In this document: positions 55,373 to 64,000 of the stretch, piece by piece
Layout: the number at the start of each line of letters is the position of its first letter
Numbering within the stretch: the first letter of the stretch is position 1
From: JANQHS01 sp965267505
GTDB lineage: Bacteria; Bacteroidota; Bacteroidia; Cytophagales; CCMP332
NCBI GenBank assembly: GCA_965267505.1
Contig: OZ254081.1
Span: 1,364,001-1,428,000, forward strand
Reading direction: 5' to 3'
Length of the DNA stretch: 64,000 nucleotides
Translations under genes and position numbers: made by a program
The notes under the pieces: model-generated
Databases searched by the model: none
Told to the model about the DNA's origin: nothing
The model's input: only the letters and a program-made list of their open reading frames with translations

Positions 55373-58210
55373 CTACTCGATCAGGATTTTTTTTCTAACC
55401 TGTGAATCTCCGGACCCTACGTTAATAAAGTAGATTCCGGCCGCGGCATCTCTTAGGTCAAGCTTGAAATTATTTGTCCCATTGAGATTCCACTCAGTCT
55501 CGAAAATCTTCTCTCCTACTATATCAATTACGTTTATCTCATACAGCCCATTTGGTAATCCCTTAGGCTCAATTACCATTTTGCCGTCACTCGGGTTCGG
55601 GAAAATTGAAAGCTGAGATAATTCAATAGCCTCTAAGCCCCCTAAAGCAGCACCGTACATATTCAGGCGCACATTATCCAAGAGGGAATAGTCACCCTCT
55701 CCTCCTAATATTGGATCTTCCAGCTTGCTGAAAATATTCTGTCCTTCAAAGCAAAGCTCAAAATTGGCCCCAGCCACAGAATTCAGCCTTTGATAATGGG
55801 TTACAAAAACGTCTGAAGAGTTGGTGGTTGGATGATACTGTGGGCCAGCCTGATTACCATTTATCATCACCCTGAAATTAGACATGGTTTCTCTTAGATC
55901 AAGTTGAAGAACTGTTTGATAGTACTGGGAATAAGTTTGTTTCAGGTCAAAGGAAAGGATAAGGCTATCAGCCTGGGTAGCATCAACGCACATGCAGGCA
56001 CGAGAGATGAAACTCTGATTCAAAAGGAAATTACTGGCAGTATCTGAGTAAAGAGTATAATTTCCAGCTGCGTCCTTGCCCGTCATTCCCAATCCAAAAC
56101 CTATGCCTGGAGTGCTGGTATTTCTGAAAAGGAAATTGACATAAGATTCGGCATTCGCACTTTCCTGAATGTAGAATGAATCGGTTGGATTAGATGGGTT
56201 GATGAATCCGATATGAAAGTCATTTCCCAACTCAACTGGACGGATTAGAGTAAAGTCCCTGATTCCATCATTCGCCGGTTTGAAGTCATCTGGAAGACCA
56301 ACCCAAATATCGATCTCATAAACATCTCCTGCAGAAAGATCTGCAGTTTGATTAAAGGTGTAATTAAGGATATCGCCATCGGCCAAGTTGTTGGTCAATG
56401 TTATATTCTCGATTACATCAGCTCCACCATTGACCCTATACCCAACAGGAATCACATCACCTGTACCAAGCCCTAAACCGCAAATGGTTTCAAAATATTG
56501 GAACGTAAAAGAGATCGGTTCGGAAGAAGTCAAATCACAACTGCTGCTTAAAGGAGCGTCCACACTAACAAAAGCGAGGTCGTTGGTAACGGTATCTGCG
56601 CCAATACCTACTGCTTGCCAGGCCCGAGCCACTTCCATCATTTCATAGGAGCCACAACCATACAGGTCAATTGCACTTTGGATTGCGCCAACATGCGCAT
56701 CTGCATATTGTGAGGAAGGAGTTAAATAGGTTACCAGATTCCTGTAAGCAATGATCGAAGCAGTATCAAATCCAACTCCATTTACATGGAATGGGTCTCC
56801 TAAATCATTAGTTCCTGACCCCCCTTCAACAAGAAGGTAGTACCAGAAATTCTGAACCCCACTATTGGTATGAACTCCAAAGAAATCTCCAGAACTAGTC
56901 CACCAATTAGTTCCTAAGTAAGTATCGGGGTCTCCATATAAATTTGGACTTTCCATACTCCTGAAAGTAAATCCTAAGGTTCCGATCTTCCAATCTGCAT
57001 TAGAAGGAAAAGCCCAAAATTCAACAGCACTTCCAAAAATGTCGCTAAAGGATTCGTTAAGTGCACCAGGTTCCCTATTATAAACCAAGCCGGAGCTTGT
57101 CCCAGTCACACCATGGGACAATTCATGAGATACCACATCAATGTAGGTTAAAGGATCTCCGTTACCATCTCCGAAAGCAGCGAAATTTCCATTCCAAAAG
57201 GCATTTACAACGTTCAGATCCCAGTGAACCATGCAGCGGATCAAACTTCCTTGGTCATCATAACTGCTTCTGTTCAAGACACTGTCAAAATAATCAGAAG
57301 TCCTCGCCATGGCCCACATACAATCCCCGGCAACCTCGTCATGATTTGAGTTTGCGTTATCCCAATGGTTGTCAAAATCAAGAAATTCTGTGGTGTTAGA
57401 CCAATTGGGTGTTGCTCTTTGAGCGTTCTTTATGTGGACACCAGAATTTCTTGTGGCGTCAAATAACCTAAATGTGTCCTGAGCGATTGAATCAGCAATT
57501 ATTGACCTCGTTCCATGATACCTTGTAACAGCTGTGCCCTGAGATGAAATCGTATGGTTTCCTTCCAGAACAAAAAGAATGCTTCCATCCAGTGCACTAA
57601 CAAATACCGTTTTGTGCCCTACTTCTCCGTTGGCGAAAATATCATACTTCCAGGCAAGCCTATAAAGGGATGCATCCTGACTATAGGTTTCGTCCATGAA
57701 TACCAGTTCCGGAACAGGAAAATAGCTGGCATTTGGATCATTCTTATCGTGCTTGATCATAGCCTCCATTGCAGGATCTTCCCAATAATAGCCCGGTGCA
57801 TCCAGGTGATCCAAGGCTATGTCAAATCCCTGTTGTCCCGTAATTTTTGGTGTGGGTGACCGGTCGATATTCTTAACTACCCGTCCATTCCCTTTGACAG
57901 AAATCCCATTCCTCTCATGAACGAGAAACTGAGCTCCTTCAACTTTTACTCCAAAGGAAAATTGTTCATAGCGATAGTGGGTAAAACCCAAATTGTCGGA
58001 TTTTGCTTCTTTTAATTGAAAGCTTATCTCAGGCCCAAATCCAAGCTCCGTTGAGTAATCTTTTAGGAGGGATTTACCGGGAATGGCCATTGATTCATTG
58101 AAATGGTACCAATTCCCAGTGGCATCGGTTTTTTGAACTACATTATTACCGGCATTGGCAACAAACAAAGGGACGAAAAGCCCAAACAGAAGGGCACATA
58201 GTTTTCTCAT
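55373..58210 (-). CDS. M4-family (thermolysin-like) metalloprotease with T9SS sorting domain
   Basis: 945 residues. The signal peptide ends FVANAG. An FTP-like propeptide (about 60-110) and a PepSY-like part (GVTG/GQQGF region, to about 220) precede the M4 domain. The zinc site HELSH is in DVVSHELSHGVTGTSSGLVY (about residue 363), and the second Glu is in NESFSDIFGS. The C-terminal M4 helices end ARAWQAVGIG. After these come CARDB-like and lectin-like beta domains and a T9SS type A sorting domain (IFPNPSDGKMVIEP...AAGIYFINV...KKILIE). It is a secreted, surface-anchored protease, probably auto-processed. The upstream region is shared with the divergent YeeE gene. Confidence 0.94.
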   Translation of the reverse strand: MRKLCALLFGLFVPLFVANAGNNVVQKTDATGNWYHFNESMAIPGKSLLKDYSTELGFGPEISFQLKEAKSDNLGFTHYRYEQFSFGVKVEGAQFLVHERNGISVKGNGRVVKNIDRSPTPKITGQQGFDIALDHLDAPGYYWEDPAMEAMIKHDKNDPNASYFPVPELVFMDETYSQDASLYRLAWKYDIFANGEVGHKTVFVSALDGSILFVLEGNHTISSQGTAVTRYHGTRSIIADSIAQDTFRLFDATRNSGVHIKNAQRATPNWSNTTEFLDFDNHWDNANSNHDEVAGDCMWAMARTSDYFDSVLNRSSYDDQGSLIRCMVHWDLNVVNAFWNGNFAAFGDGNGDPLTYIDVVSHELSHGVTGTSSGLVYNREPGALNESFSDIFGSAVEFWAFPSNADWKIGTLGFTFRSMESPNLYGDPDTYLGTNWWTSSGDFFGVHTNSGVQNFWYYLLVEGGSGTNDLGDPFHVNGVGFDTASIIAYRNLVTYLTPSSQYADAHVGAIQSAIDLYGCGSYEMMEVARAWQAVGIGADTVTNDLAFVSVDAPLSSSCDLTSSEPISFTFQYFETICGLGLGTGDVIPVGYRVNGGADVIENITLTNNLADGDILNYTFNQTADLSAGDVYEIDIWVGLPDDFKPANDGIRDFTLIRPVELGNDFHIGFINPSNPTDSFYIQESANAESYVNFLFRNTSTPGIGFGLGMTGKDAAGNYTLYSDTASNFLLNQSFISRACMCVDATQADSLILSFDLKQTYSQYYQTVLQLDLRETMSNFRVMINGNQAGPQYHPTTNSSDVFVTHYQRLNSVAGANFELCFEGQNIFSKLEDPILGGEGDYSLLDNVRLNMYGAALGGLEAIELSQLSIFPNPSDGKMVIEPKGLPNGLYEINVIDIVGEKIFETEWNLNGTNNFKLDLRDAAAGIYFINVGSGDSQVRKKILIE

Positions 58211-58285
58211 GATTTTCCTGATTGTAGTACCAAATTAATAACAATATCCTTCCAATCGTTTTTAAATGAATTGACTGTCAGTTAC

Positions 58286-58299
58286 TTGATATTTATCAG
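58286..58299. promoter_or_regulatory. FNR/CRP-like site (TTGAT-N4-ATCAG)
   Basis: TTGATATTTATCAG matches nine of the ten fixed positions of the FNR-type consensus TTGAT-N4-ATCAA. It lies 65 bp before the YeeE start and 75 bp before the divergent protease start. A Crp/Fnr-family regulator is a plausible reader, but none is encoded in this window. Confidence 0.4.
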
Positions 58300-58338
58300 G
58301 AAAAAAACTAAGCAGGGTTAGGGCGCAGAGCAGACCTG

Positions 58339-58358
58339 TTTTCTTCCTTGGAAGAAAA
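58339..58358. repeat. 20-bp inverted repeat overlapping the translation start region
   Basis: TTTTCTTCC and GGAAGAAAA are perfect 9-base arms around a TT centre. The right arm contains GGAAG, a Shine-Dalgarno-like sequence, and ends five bases before the YeeE ATG at 58364. It may be a dimer operator, or an element controlling access to the start. Confidence 0.5.
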
Positions 58359-58363
58359 AAGTC

Positions 58364-58957
58364 ATGCCAGATTTTTTAAGAGCCATACTCGAATTCCTGA
58401 GTCATCCCTGGCCTTGGTATGTGGCTGGGCCAATAATTGCATCGATTGTTTTTGCATTGCTTTTTCTTGGAAAAGAATTCGGTATTTCCGGAAACCTGAG
58501 GACAATGTGTGCTGCAGATGGAGCCGGTAGATTTTCGGATTTTTTCAATTACGATTGGCAAAAAGAAGGCTGGAACCTAATGATTGTTTTGGGAGCCTTG
58601 TTTGGAGGATATATAGCTTCTCATTACCTGGCGAGCCCCGATGGAAACATTGCTCATGTATCTCCCAAAACCATAAAAAGTCTCAATGAACTGGGATTTC
58701 CAATCAATGATCCCAATTCGGTTGCTCTTGTTCCCTACTTCTATACCTGGGAAAGTTTGTTCAGCCCAAGAGGACTTTTTGTCATCGTTGGTGGAGGATT
58801 TCTGGTCGGCTTTGGTGCCCGTTATGCCGGCGGATGTACTTCCGGGCACGCCATCAGTGGACTCTCTGAATTGCAATTGCCAAGCCTTGTTGCTGTGATC
58901 GGCTTCTTTATTGGCGGCTTGATAATGACCCATTTGATCTTTCCCTTAATCTTTTAG
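58364..58957 (+). CDS. YeeE/YedE-family sulfur-compound transporter, first half
   Basis: 197 residues with five or so membrane helices. The family signature GFGARYAGGCTSGHAISGLSELQ (about residues 147-168) carries the conserved Cys of YeeE/TsuA-type thiosulfate or sulfur transporters. In this group the transporter is split into two genes, and this is the larger half. An N-terminal loop has a CAAD segment whose Cys may also act in sulfur transfer. It is followed after two bases by the second half. Upstream lie an FNR-like site and an inverted repeat. The exact sulfur substrate is not known. Confidence 0.88.
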   Translation: MPDFLRAILEFLSHPWPWYVAGPIIASIVFALLFLGKEFGISGNLRTMCAADGAGRFSDFFNYDWQKEGWNLMIVLGALFGGYIASHYLASPDGNIAHVSPKTIKSLNELGFPINDPNSVALVPYFYTWESLFSPRGLFVIVGGGFLVGFGARYAGGCTSGHAISGLSELQLPSLVAVIGFFIGGLIMTHLIFPLIF

Positions 58958-58959
58958 CC

Positions 58960-59373
58960 ATGAGATTCCTTAAATACATTTTGATCGGAATTGTTTTTGG
59001 AATTACCTTATTCAAATCTGAAGCGGTCAGCTGGTTCAGGATTTTCGAAATGTTCCATTTCCAATCTTTCCACATGTATGGGATCATATTCAGTGCCGTA
59101 GCCATCGGGATTATCGGCATCCAACTGATTAAACGCTTTCATTGGAAGAACGCCGAAGGAGAAGTACTGGATATCAATCCCAAAAAACCAACCTATAGGC
59201 GATACATAATTGGCGGGATAATCTTTGGATTGGGTTGGGCCTTAGCAGGAGTTTGCCCCGGACCCATGTTTGTGTTAATGGGCAGCGGCTATACTGTTTT
59301 TATTGTATTCCTTGCAAGTGCCATGCTCGGAACCTTCGTTTATGGTCTGTTAAGAAACAAGATTCCTCATTGA
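58960..59373 (+). CDS. YeeE/YedE-family transporter, second half (DUF6691-like)
   Basis: 137 residues with four membrane helices. The signature GLGWALAGVCPGPMFVLMGSG (about residues 88-108) holds the conserved Cys-Pro-Gly of the second half of YeeE proteins. It is the partner of the preceding gene, with 2 bp between stop and start, and both halves are needed for a complete pore. No rhodanese or persulfide dioxygenase gene, often linked to these pairs, is next to it; unrelated lipoprotein genes follow. Confidence 0.88.
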   Translation: MRFLKYILIGIVFGITLFKSEAVSWFRIFEMFHFQSFHMYGIIFSAVAIGIIGIQLIKRFHWKNAEGEVLDINPKKPTYRRYIIGGIIFGLGWALAGVCPGPMFVLMGSGYTVFIVFLASAMLGTFVYGLLRNKIPH

Positions 59374-59418
59374 TTCTTTTTCATTGCAACTATAGAACAG
59401 GAAATTTGTCCTTTGGTT

Positions 59419-60282
59419 ATGAAAATAACTATCAAGGCTTGCTTAGGGCTTATTTTAATCTCACTTGCCTCCTGCCAAAATCAACCATCGCAAAAAGAAA
59501 CTAATCACCTTGACCTATTATATCCTCAAGGAAAGGAGCTTCCAAAAATATGCCTGGTTGGTACTTTTCATTTTGGTTACCCCAATGCCGACGTGCATAA
59601 AACAGAGGAAAGTGACCAAATCGACGTTCTCTCTAAAGACAGGCAACGTGAAATGAGGGAATTGAGGGAGTATATCTCTACTTTCCGCCCAAATAAGCTG
59701 GTCATTGAATCAAGAGAGCCAGAAAAATGGAACAAGGCCTACAATGAGTTCCTTAAGGGGGAGTTAGAACCCAAAAGGGATGAAAGGGTCCAGCTGGGTT
59801 TTTACATTGGCCAAAAATTTGGGATTGACACACTTTATTGTCTTGACGCCGGTTCATTTGCTCAGACCTATGCCGGAGACAGTTGCCGAATCTTGGAAAA
59901 AGTATTTGAGGACTATGATTTGCAAAGTGATGACCCAGTTGAAAAAGATATTTTTTCATATTTCGATCGACGTGATCAGAGACTAAAGTCCTTAACCCTT
60001 TTGGAATACTTCAAGGAATTGAATTCTCCTGCGAGCTGGAATTTGAACTATGGTTCCTACCTAATAGGTGATTTCAAACTACCCAATTATACAGGAACAG
60101 ATGCCTTAGCAACCTATTGGTACAGTCGAAACCTGAGAACCTTTCGAAAAATCCAGGAGATCACTGAATCCAAGGATGACCGAATACTCGTGATATTTGG
60201 AAATGGACATATCTCTATTTTGGATCATTTGTTTAGCTGTAGCCCGGAATACAACTACGTCCCCTTCGGAAGCTTAAAATAA
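59419..60282 (+). CDS. DUF5694-like lipoprotein (TraB-related)
   Basis: 287 residues from ATG 59419 (a TTG two codons earlier is possible). The lipobox is LASC. Family lines are ICLVGTFHFGYPNADVHK near the start and DRILVIFGNGHISILDHLF near the end. The GTFHF...GNGH framework is shared with TraB/PrgY-type proteins, which use His and Glu residues, perhaps for metal-dependent hydrolysis. The reaction is not known. It is 45 bp downstream of the sulfur transporter, in the same direction. Confidence 0.78.
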   Translation: MKITIKACLGLILISLASCQNQPSQKETNHLDLLYPQGKELPKICLVGTFHFGYPNADVHKTEESDQIDVLSKDRQREMRELREYISTFRPNKLVIESREPEKWNKAYNEFLKGELEPKRDERVQLGFYIGQKFGIDTLYCLDAGSFAQTYAGDSCRILEKVFEDYDLQSDDPVEKDIFSYFDRRDQRLKSLTLLEYFKELNSPASWNLNYGSYLIGDFKLPNYTGTDALATYWYSRNLRTFRKIQEITESKDDRILVIFGNGHISILDHLFSCSPEYNYVPFGSLK

Positions 60283-60355
60283 CCGGAATTGTAATTGTCA
60301 AGTCAAAAAAAAGGAGGGTTTTGCATACCTTGGACTTTCCATAAATCAGGAAAAA

Positions 60356-61696
60356 ATGACAAAAACAGCTTTTTTACCCCTTTTGGTTCTTGCCTTGGCA
60401 TGTAATGTGGCACCAAAAGCAGATTACGTCCTTTTCTCAGGAAAGATCACCAATCCAACCGGTGAGAATGTTATAGTTTCCAGAGACGGATTTGAACAAT
60501 CAATGGCCCTTAGCGAGAATGGGGAATGGTCCGATACCCTAAGGTTAGAGCCTGGCTATTACCGGTTCAGCGATGGCAATGAATATGCCTCCATCTACCT
60601 GTCACCAGGCTTTGTGCTTTCTATGGAACTCAATACTGAAGAGTTTGACGAGAGTATTAAGTATTCGGGAGCAGGATCTGAAATAAACAATTATGTTGCT
60701 GCTAAATACCTTCTCAATGAGTCTTCCTTAGAAATGGATGAATTCTTCCAGGTCAATGAAGAGGAAGCACAAAAAGAATTAGACAGGTTAAGCTCAGAAT
60801 TGAATGCCCTTTTGGATGAAGCTCCAAATCTCCCCGAAGATTTTGTTCTTATGGAGAAAAGGAACATCCTATACATGGTCGAAGGAAATAAACCCTATTA
60901 CGCCTATTACCACAAACGCTATGAAGAAGGATATGAGGCTTCGGATGAATTCTTAAGCTCCCTTGATGACATTGATTACGATAACGAGGCTGACTATACC
61001 AATCTTGACAGTTATCGCTTTTTGGTTCAGGACTATCATGCAAATAAAATGGATGAGTTAGAAAGCCTTGGAGAAAAGGTAGCCTATGTACAATCCATTC
61101 AAAATCCCAAAGTCAAGAAAGGTCAGGCTAAGGCCTTAACCTACAAGATGGAACCAGGAGATCCTGACAACCAATTGGTTGTTGAATTGATTAATGAAGT
61201 CGAGGAGAATCAAGATTTTAAAGACAGGATAAGCCAAAAGGCAGAGGCCATGGCTAAGATCGGTCCAGGAGAGGTTTCCCCTACTTTTTCATACCCTAAT
61301 ACCAATGGAGAAATAGTATCCCTTGAAGATCTTAAGGGGCAATATGTTTACATCGACGTTTGGGCAACCTGGTGTGGACCCTGTAAAAGAGAAATCCCTC
61401 ACTTGAAAGCTCTTGAGGAGGAATACTCAGATAAGAACATTGCCTTCGTTGGGGTTTCAATTGATGAAGCAGAGGATAAAGAAAAATGGATGGATTTCGT
61501 GATTGGCAACGAACTTGTTGGAATCCAGATCTTAGCGGATAGCGATTGGGAATCCAAATGGGTAAGGGATTACGCGATCTACAGTATCCCAAGATTCATC
61601 CTTTTGGATACGGAAGGAAATATTATCGATGCAATGGCCCCAAGGCCTTCTGAAAAAGATGCATTGGTGGGACTTTTTAATGAATACAATATTTAG
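60356..61696 (+). CDS. TlpA-like thioredoxin-fold lipoprotein
   Basis: 446 residues. The lipobox is LALAC. An N-terminal DUF4369-like beta domain (about 22-110) and a helical middle part (about 115-300) lead to a thioredoxin/AhpC-TSA-like domain (about 305-446) with the redox motif WCGPC in DVWATWCGPCKREIPHL and the cis-Pro line YSIPRFILLDTEG. It likely reduces periplasmic disulfides, for example in cytochrome maturation or protein repair; the target is unknown. A strong terminator follows at 61714-61747. Confidence 0.88.
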   Translation: MTKTAFLPLLVLALACNVAPKADYVLFSGKITNPTGENVIVSRDGFEQSMALSENGEWSDTLRLEPGYYRFSDGNEYASIYLSPGFVLSMELNTEEFDESIKYSGAGSEINNYVAAKYLLNESSLEMDEFFQVNEEEAQKELDRLSSELNALLDEAPNLPEDFVLMEKRNILYMVEGNKPYYAYYHKRYEEGYEASDEFLSSLDDIDYDNEADYTNLDSYRFLVQDYHANKMDELESLGEKVAYVQSIQNPKVKKGQAKALTYKMEPGDPDNQLVVELINEVEENQDFKDRISQKAEAMAKIGPGEVSPTFSYPNTNGEIVSLEDLKGQYVYIDVWATWCGPCKREIPHLKALEEEYSDKNIAFVGVSIDEAEDKEKWMDFVIGNELVGIQILADSDWESKWVRDYAIYSIPRFILLDTEGNIIDAMAPRPSEKDALVGLFNEYNI

Positions 61697-61713
61697 TACT
61701 CATTAGGTTGGTT

Positions 61714-61747
61714 AAAAGCCCGTTGGTTACCAGCGGGCTTTTTTTTT
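61714..61747 (+). terminator. Rho-independent terminator
   Basis: AAAGCCCG pairs with CGGGCTTT through an inner TGG/CCA stem (loop TTA, one T-G wobble), followed by a run of nine T. It closes the TlpA-like gene. Confidence 0.92.
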
Positions 61748-61767
61748 GATCAATAGAAAAAAGGGAA

Positions 61768-62688
61768 ATGAAAAATATCCTTGCCTTAGCAATCGTCTGC
61801 ATTCTATTCTCGTGTTCCAATACCGATGACCCACCTGCTGATGAACCAATCTCCGACGATCCGGTAACCGGTACAGTCGATGGAATGCCCTGGGATCTAG
61901 CTAGAAGTAACGGAAACTACAACTTCAGTGATAATGGTCTTGGTAATAAGGTAGAAAAGATCACCATTGTCCTTTCCAGAAAAGACAGCTTCGATTACTG
62001 CGTTTGGCCTGTTGACCTGGACCCCGGTGCTTATGCCATCGCTACCATCCTTCCCCAATTAGGAGAGCAAAAAGTTGGACTAAATTCCACGGAAACCTTT
62101 TTTTCGATTGCAAACCTGAGTTATCCTCAAAGCGGCTTCGCAGAATTTTTCATTGAAGAACTGGACACGACAGGAGAAGGAAGAGTCAAAGGAAAAATGA
62201 GGTACAGGAATAGCCTCCAATCATCTCCGGCCAACCCTTTGGAGGGCTCCTTTGATGCTACCCTTTGCAGGGACATAAGGAAAACAGAATTCAAGGATCA
62301 GCAACTTCAAGGATATTTTGGTGACCGCAATTGGACCCTGATTTCAGGACAGGGTTATGGGCAATGCGGAACCAATCGAATGTATTTCTATGATTATCAA
62401 AGAGATCATATCAATTGCCAAAGTCCCGATACAGTTCCTGCCCTGATCGTGGAAATACTTTCATCCAAGATCAGAGCAGGCACTTATTCTACTGGGACCA
62501 ATCCGGTGACAGTAAACTTCTATTCAGTTAGGGATGCCGGAAACTGGTTTCCTTTGGCTCATGCGGGGATCATCCAGATCGACACAGTAGACCTGACCCA
62601 AAACAGGATCAAAGGCAAGATCGATTGCTTCGACCCATTCAGGCCCTATTATTTCAATGGGAATTTTGACATCCCATTTTACGAATAG
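61768..62688 (+). CDS. Putative lipoprotein with duplicated beta domain
   Basis: 306 residues. The lipobox is LFSC (Cys16), followed by an acidic Asp/Pro linker. The mature part appears to be two related beta domains (about 35-165 and 175-306). Each starts with a GxxxGxxW line (GTVDGMPWDL, GYFGDRNWTL), has a GxY turn (DPGAYAIAT, RAGTYSTGT), and ends with a GK(M/I) strand and a GxF strand. The second domain carries paired Cys. No known family is recognised. It follows the terminator and is convergent with the NHL-repeat gene with one base between. Confidence 0.68.
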   Translation: MKNILALAIVCILFSCSNTDDPPADEPISDDPVTGTVDGMPWDLARSNGNYNFSDNGLGNKVEKITIVLSRKDSFDYCVWPVDLDPGAYAIATILPQLGEQKVGLNSTETFFSIANLSYPQSGFAEFFIEELDTTGEGRVKGKMRYRNSLQSSPANPLEGSFDATLCRDIRKTEFKDQQLQGYFGDRNWTLISGQGYGQCGTNRMYFYDYQRDHINCQSPDTVPALIVEILSSKIRAGTYSTGTNPVTVNFYSVRDAGNWFPLAHAGIIQIDTVDLTQNRIKGKIDCFDPFRPYYFNGNFDIPFYE

Positions 62689-62689
62689 G

Positions 62690-63814
62690 CTAGTCGATCA
62701 ATACCTTCTTCCAGATGACTTCATTGAGGTGAGTTAGCTTCAGCAAGTAAACCCCTGGGTTATTATTTCTTAGGTCGAACTTGTAAGAATCATTTCCTTC
62801 CTCAATATCAAGGCCCTCCCAGCTTTGGACGGACTTCCATCCCTGATCAAACAGTTCCGCCTTTAGATCTCCTCCAAGAGTAGAGTTGATTTCAACAAAG
62901 AAATGATCCTGTACCGGATTGGGAAATACTTTTGTATTAAAGGCATCTGCATTTTCATGGCCATCAAAAAGGCCTACTGTAGGATTCAATACTCCTGTGA
63001 TCATTCTCAACCTCCTTGGATTATATTCTGAGATATAAATGGTATCCCCTGTTGAAGTACTGGTAATTCCATTTGGCCCATCAAAACGGGCAACAGAAAC
63101 ATGCCCATCCACATAAGCTCTTCCTGAACCGGAAAACAATACCGCACCGCTAGCATCCAAAGGGACACGATAAATCCTATTTTGAGCAAAAGCAGTAGCG
63201 TAGATCTCTCCACCCGCCATGGTCATGAAACCCATTGAACCAGGGAGGTCGGCTAACTGAGTAATGGAGTCGTTGAGGTCCCTTTTATAGATCTTCCCAT
63301 CGGTGAAGTTACCCATATAAAAATTACCAATCGAGTCGAAAAGCAACCCAATAGGTCCATTTAAACCCGGTTGGGGCCAATAATCACTGACATTGCCTGC
63401 GCTATCGACTTTGCTTATGACATTATCATTGTATCGGGCGACAATAAGGTTCCCGTCTGGATCGAAGGCCACCGCTCCAGGATCGTTAATCACGAAAAGG
63501 GTGTCCTTATTTCCTGCAGTATCAAATCTGCTTATCACTCCACCAGTTGCCTCAGGGACAATTAAGTTTCCCAGGGAATCAAAGACCAGACCATTGGGTG
63601 AGGACATTCCACTTGCGAATATGCTGGTTTGACCATCAGGGGTAATTTTGGTAACAGTGTTCCCAAAATACCTTGATGCGAAGATGTTTCCGTTAACATC
63701 CAAAGCCAGTCCATCGTTAAACGTGGAAATACTTGGTACCAGGGTAGTGACCTGCTGAGCAAAGGCAAGACCGCCAGAAAGCAGAAGAAAGGTAAATAGG
63801 TAATGTTTTAGCAT
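62690..63814 (-). CDS. Secreted NHL/SMP-30-like propeller with T9SS sorting domain
   Basis: 374 residues. The signal peptide ends LAFAQ. The body is a beta-propeller of NHL/SMP-30-like blades of about 40 residues with the pattern GLxxDxxGNxxxxxxxxxxVxKxxxxG (GLALDVNGNIFASRYFGN, GLVFDSLGNLIVPEATGG, GAVAFDPDGNLIVARYND). The C-terminal T9SS type A sorting domain reads VFPNPVQDHFFVEI...NPGVYLLKL...KKVLID. It is a likely surface-bound protein; ligand or enzymatic role is unknown. It is divergent from the gene that leaves the right edge. Confidence 0.9.
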   Translation of the reverse strand: MLKHYLFTFLLLSGGLAFAQQVTTLVPSISTFNDGLALDVNGNIFASRYFGNTVTKITPDGQTSIFASGMSSPNGLVFDSLGNLIVPEATGGVISRFDTAGNKDTLFVINDPGAVAFDPDGNLIVARYNDNVISKVDSAGNVSDYWPQPGLNGPIGLLFDSIGNFYMGNFTDGKIYKRDLNDSITQLADLPGSMGFMTMAGGEIYATAFAQNRIYRVPLDASGAVLFSGSGRAYVDGHVSVARFDGPNGITSTSTGDTIYISEYNPRRLRMITGVLNPTVGLFDGHENADAFNTKVFPNPVQDHFFVEINSTLGGDLKAELFDQGWKSVQSWEGLDIEEGNDSYKFDLRNNNPGVYLLKLTHLNEVIWKKVLID

Positions 63815-63898
63815 TTTGATTAGTTGGATTGTGGCATCAAAACTGCATACCCAACTGTTGCGCTGAAATTATTTGTTTTCTCCTATTTTTCAGGTTCT

Positions 63899-64000
63899 AT
63901 GAAGCAAAAAACCAGGTTAATCCTCTCCTTTTCCATGATCCTGCTCCTTATAGGCATAAAATCTCATTATGTGAACGCGCAGGATTCTTCGATCAGGCCT
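63899..64000 (+). CDS. Partial exported protein, N-terminus only
   Basis: An open frame with ATG at 63899 continues past the right edge; 34 codons are visible. They encode a signal peptide with a basic start (MKQKTR), a hydrophobic stretch (LILSFSMILLLIGI) and a probable cleavage site VNAQ-D. Nothing of the mature domain can be seen, so the function cannot be stated. The 84 bp before it are shared with the divergent propeller gene. Confidence 0.6.
   Translation, partial: MKQKTRLILSFSMILLLIGIKSHYVNAQDSSIRP

Noticed and set aside
58348..58530. Frame overlapping the YeeE start in another phase
   Set aside because: Shadow of the conserved YeeE gene, with no family similarity of its own.
1..64000. 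CRISPR arrays, tRNA or rRNA genes, transposases, prophage
   Set aside because: No spaced repeats, cloverleaf-like or rRNA sequences, or transposase and phage proteins were found by reading.

Overview
The window looks like chromosomal DNA of a member of the Bacteroidota, probably a marine-type Flavobacteriales or a relative. The lineage signs are a type IX secretion (T9SS) sortase/shuttle pair (PorU, PorV), four secreted proteins ending in a T9SS type A sorting domain (FPNP...GxY...K motifs), many lipoproteins, LytS/LytTR signalling, Shine-Dalgarno-poor starts, and -7 elements of the Bacteroidota form TAnnTTTG. Family and genus cannot be fixed from this alone. I see no tRNA, rRNA, CRISPR array, insertion sequence or prophage, and no gene-free stretch longer than about 280 bases.

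Layout. 1-7.9 kb: an AsmA-like envelope protein, a lipoprotein, a secreted transglutaminase-like protein, then a leftward operon of a three-repeat secreted protein, a LytS-type histidine kinase and a LytTR response regulator. Two 9-bp direct repeats lie upstream of that operon. 7.9-13.3 kb: a leftward pair of an AstE/AspA-like deacylase and a GCS2 ligase fused to CBS domains, divergent from an RND/MMPL exporter. 13.3-17.3 kb: ileS (a type 2 enzyme with a rearranged GIHH motif) and lspA. 17.3-24.0 kb: leftward MBL hydrolase, pssA, purS, porU, porV. 24-31.7 kb: an FAD oxidoreductase, a large propeller/barrel protein, purQ, yicC, a haem-binding lipoprotein and prfA. 31.7-35.2 kb: a tightly overlapping run behind prfA (beta-helix lipoprotein, yjbQ, DJ-1-like lipoprotein, GNAT, NTF2-like). 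35.3-38 kb: a T9SS PKD protein, a 55-aa membrane protein and an AlkB-type monooxygenase. 38-44.8 kb: a uracil-DNA glycosylase, a GH2 beta-mannosidase, and a leftward hexosaminidase operon. 45-50 kb: a T9SS protein, a ThDP enzyme/aldehyde dehydrogenase pair and a 20-aa membrane microprotein. 50-55.4 kb: an ABC transporter, a TPR-SpoIIE phosphatase and two exported proteins. 55.4-64 kb: an M4 protease with a T9SS tag, a split YeeE/YedE sulfur transporter with FNR-like and palindromic sites, then envelope proteins including a TlpA-like thioredoxin.

How it fits together. Much of the window serves the envelope: lipoprotein maturation (LspA), phosphatidylserine synthesis (PssA), surface-protein secretion (PorU/PorV) and its cargo, and glycan hydrolysis. 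Gene packing is extreme. Many genes overlap by ATGA or TTGA, about nine need TTG as start codon, and three convergent pairs meet exactly at a TGATCA palindrome that supplies both stop codons.

The observations most worth following are the LytTR-type direct repeats at 7830-7859, the GXHH signature in IleRS, the GCS2-CBS/AstE gene pair, two small membrane-protein genes below usual annotation cut-offs (36713-36880 and 49599-49661), and the regulatory sites ahead of the sulfur transporter.
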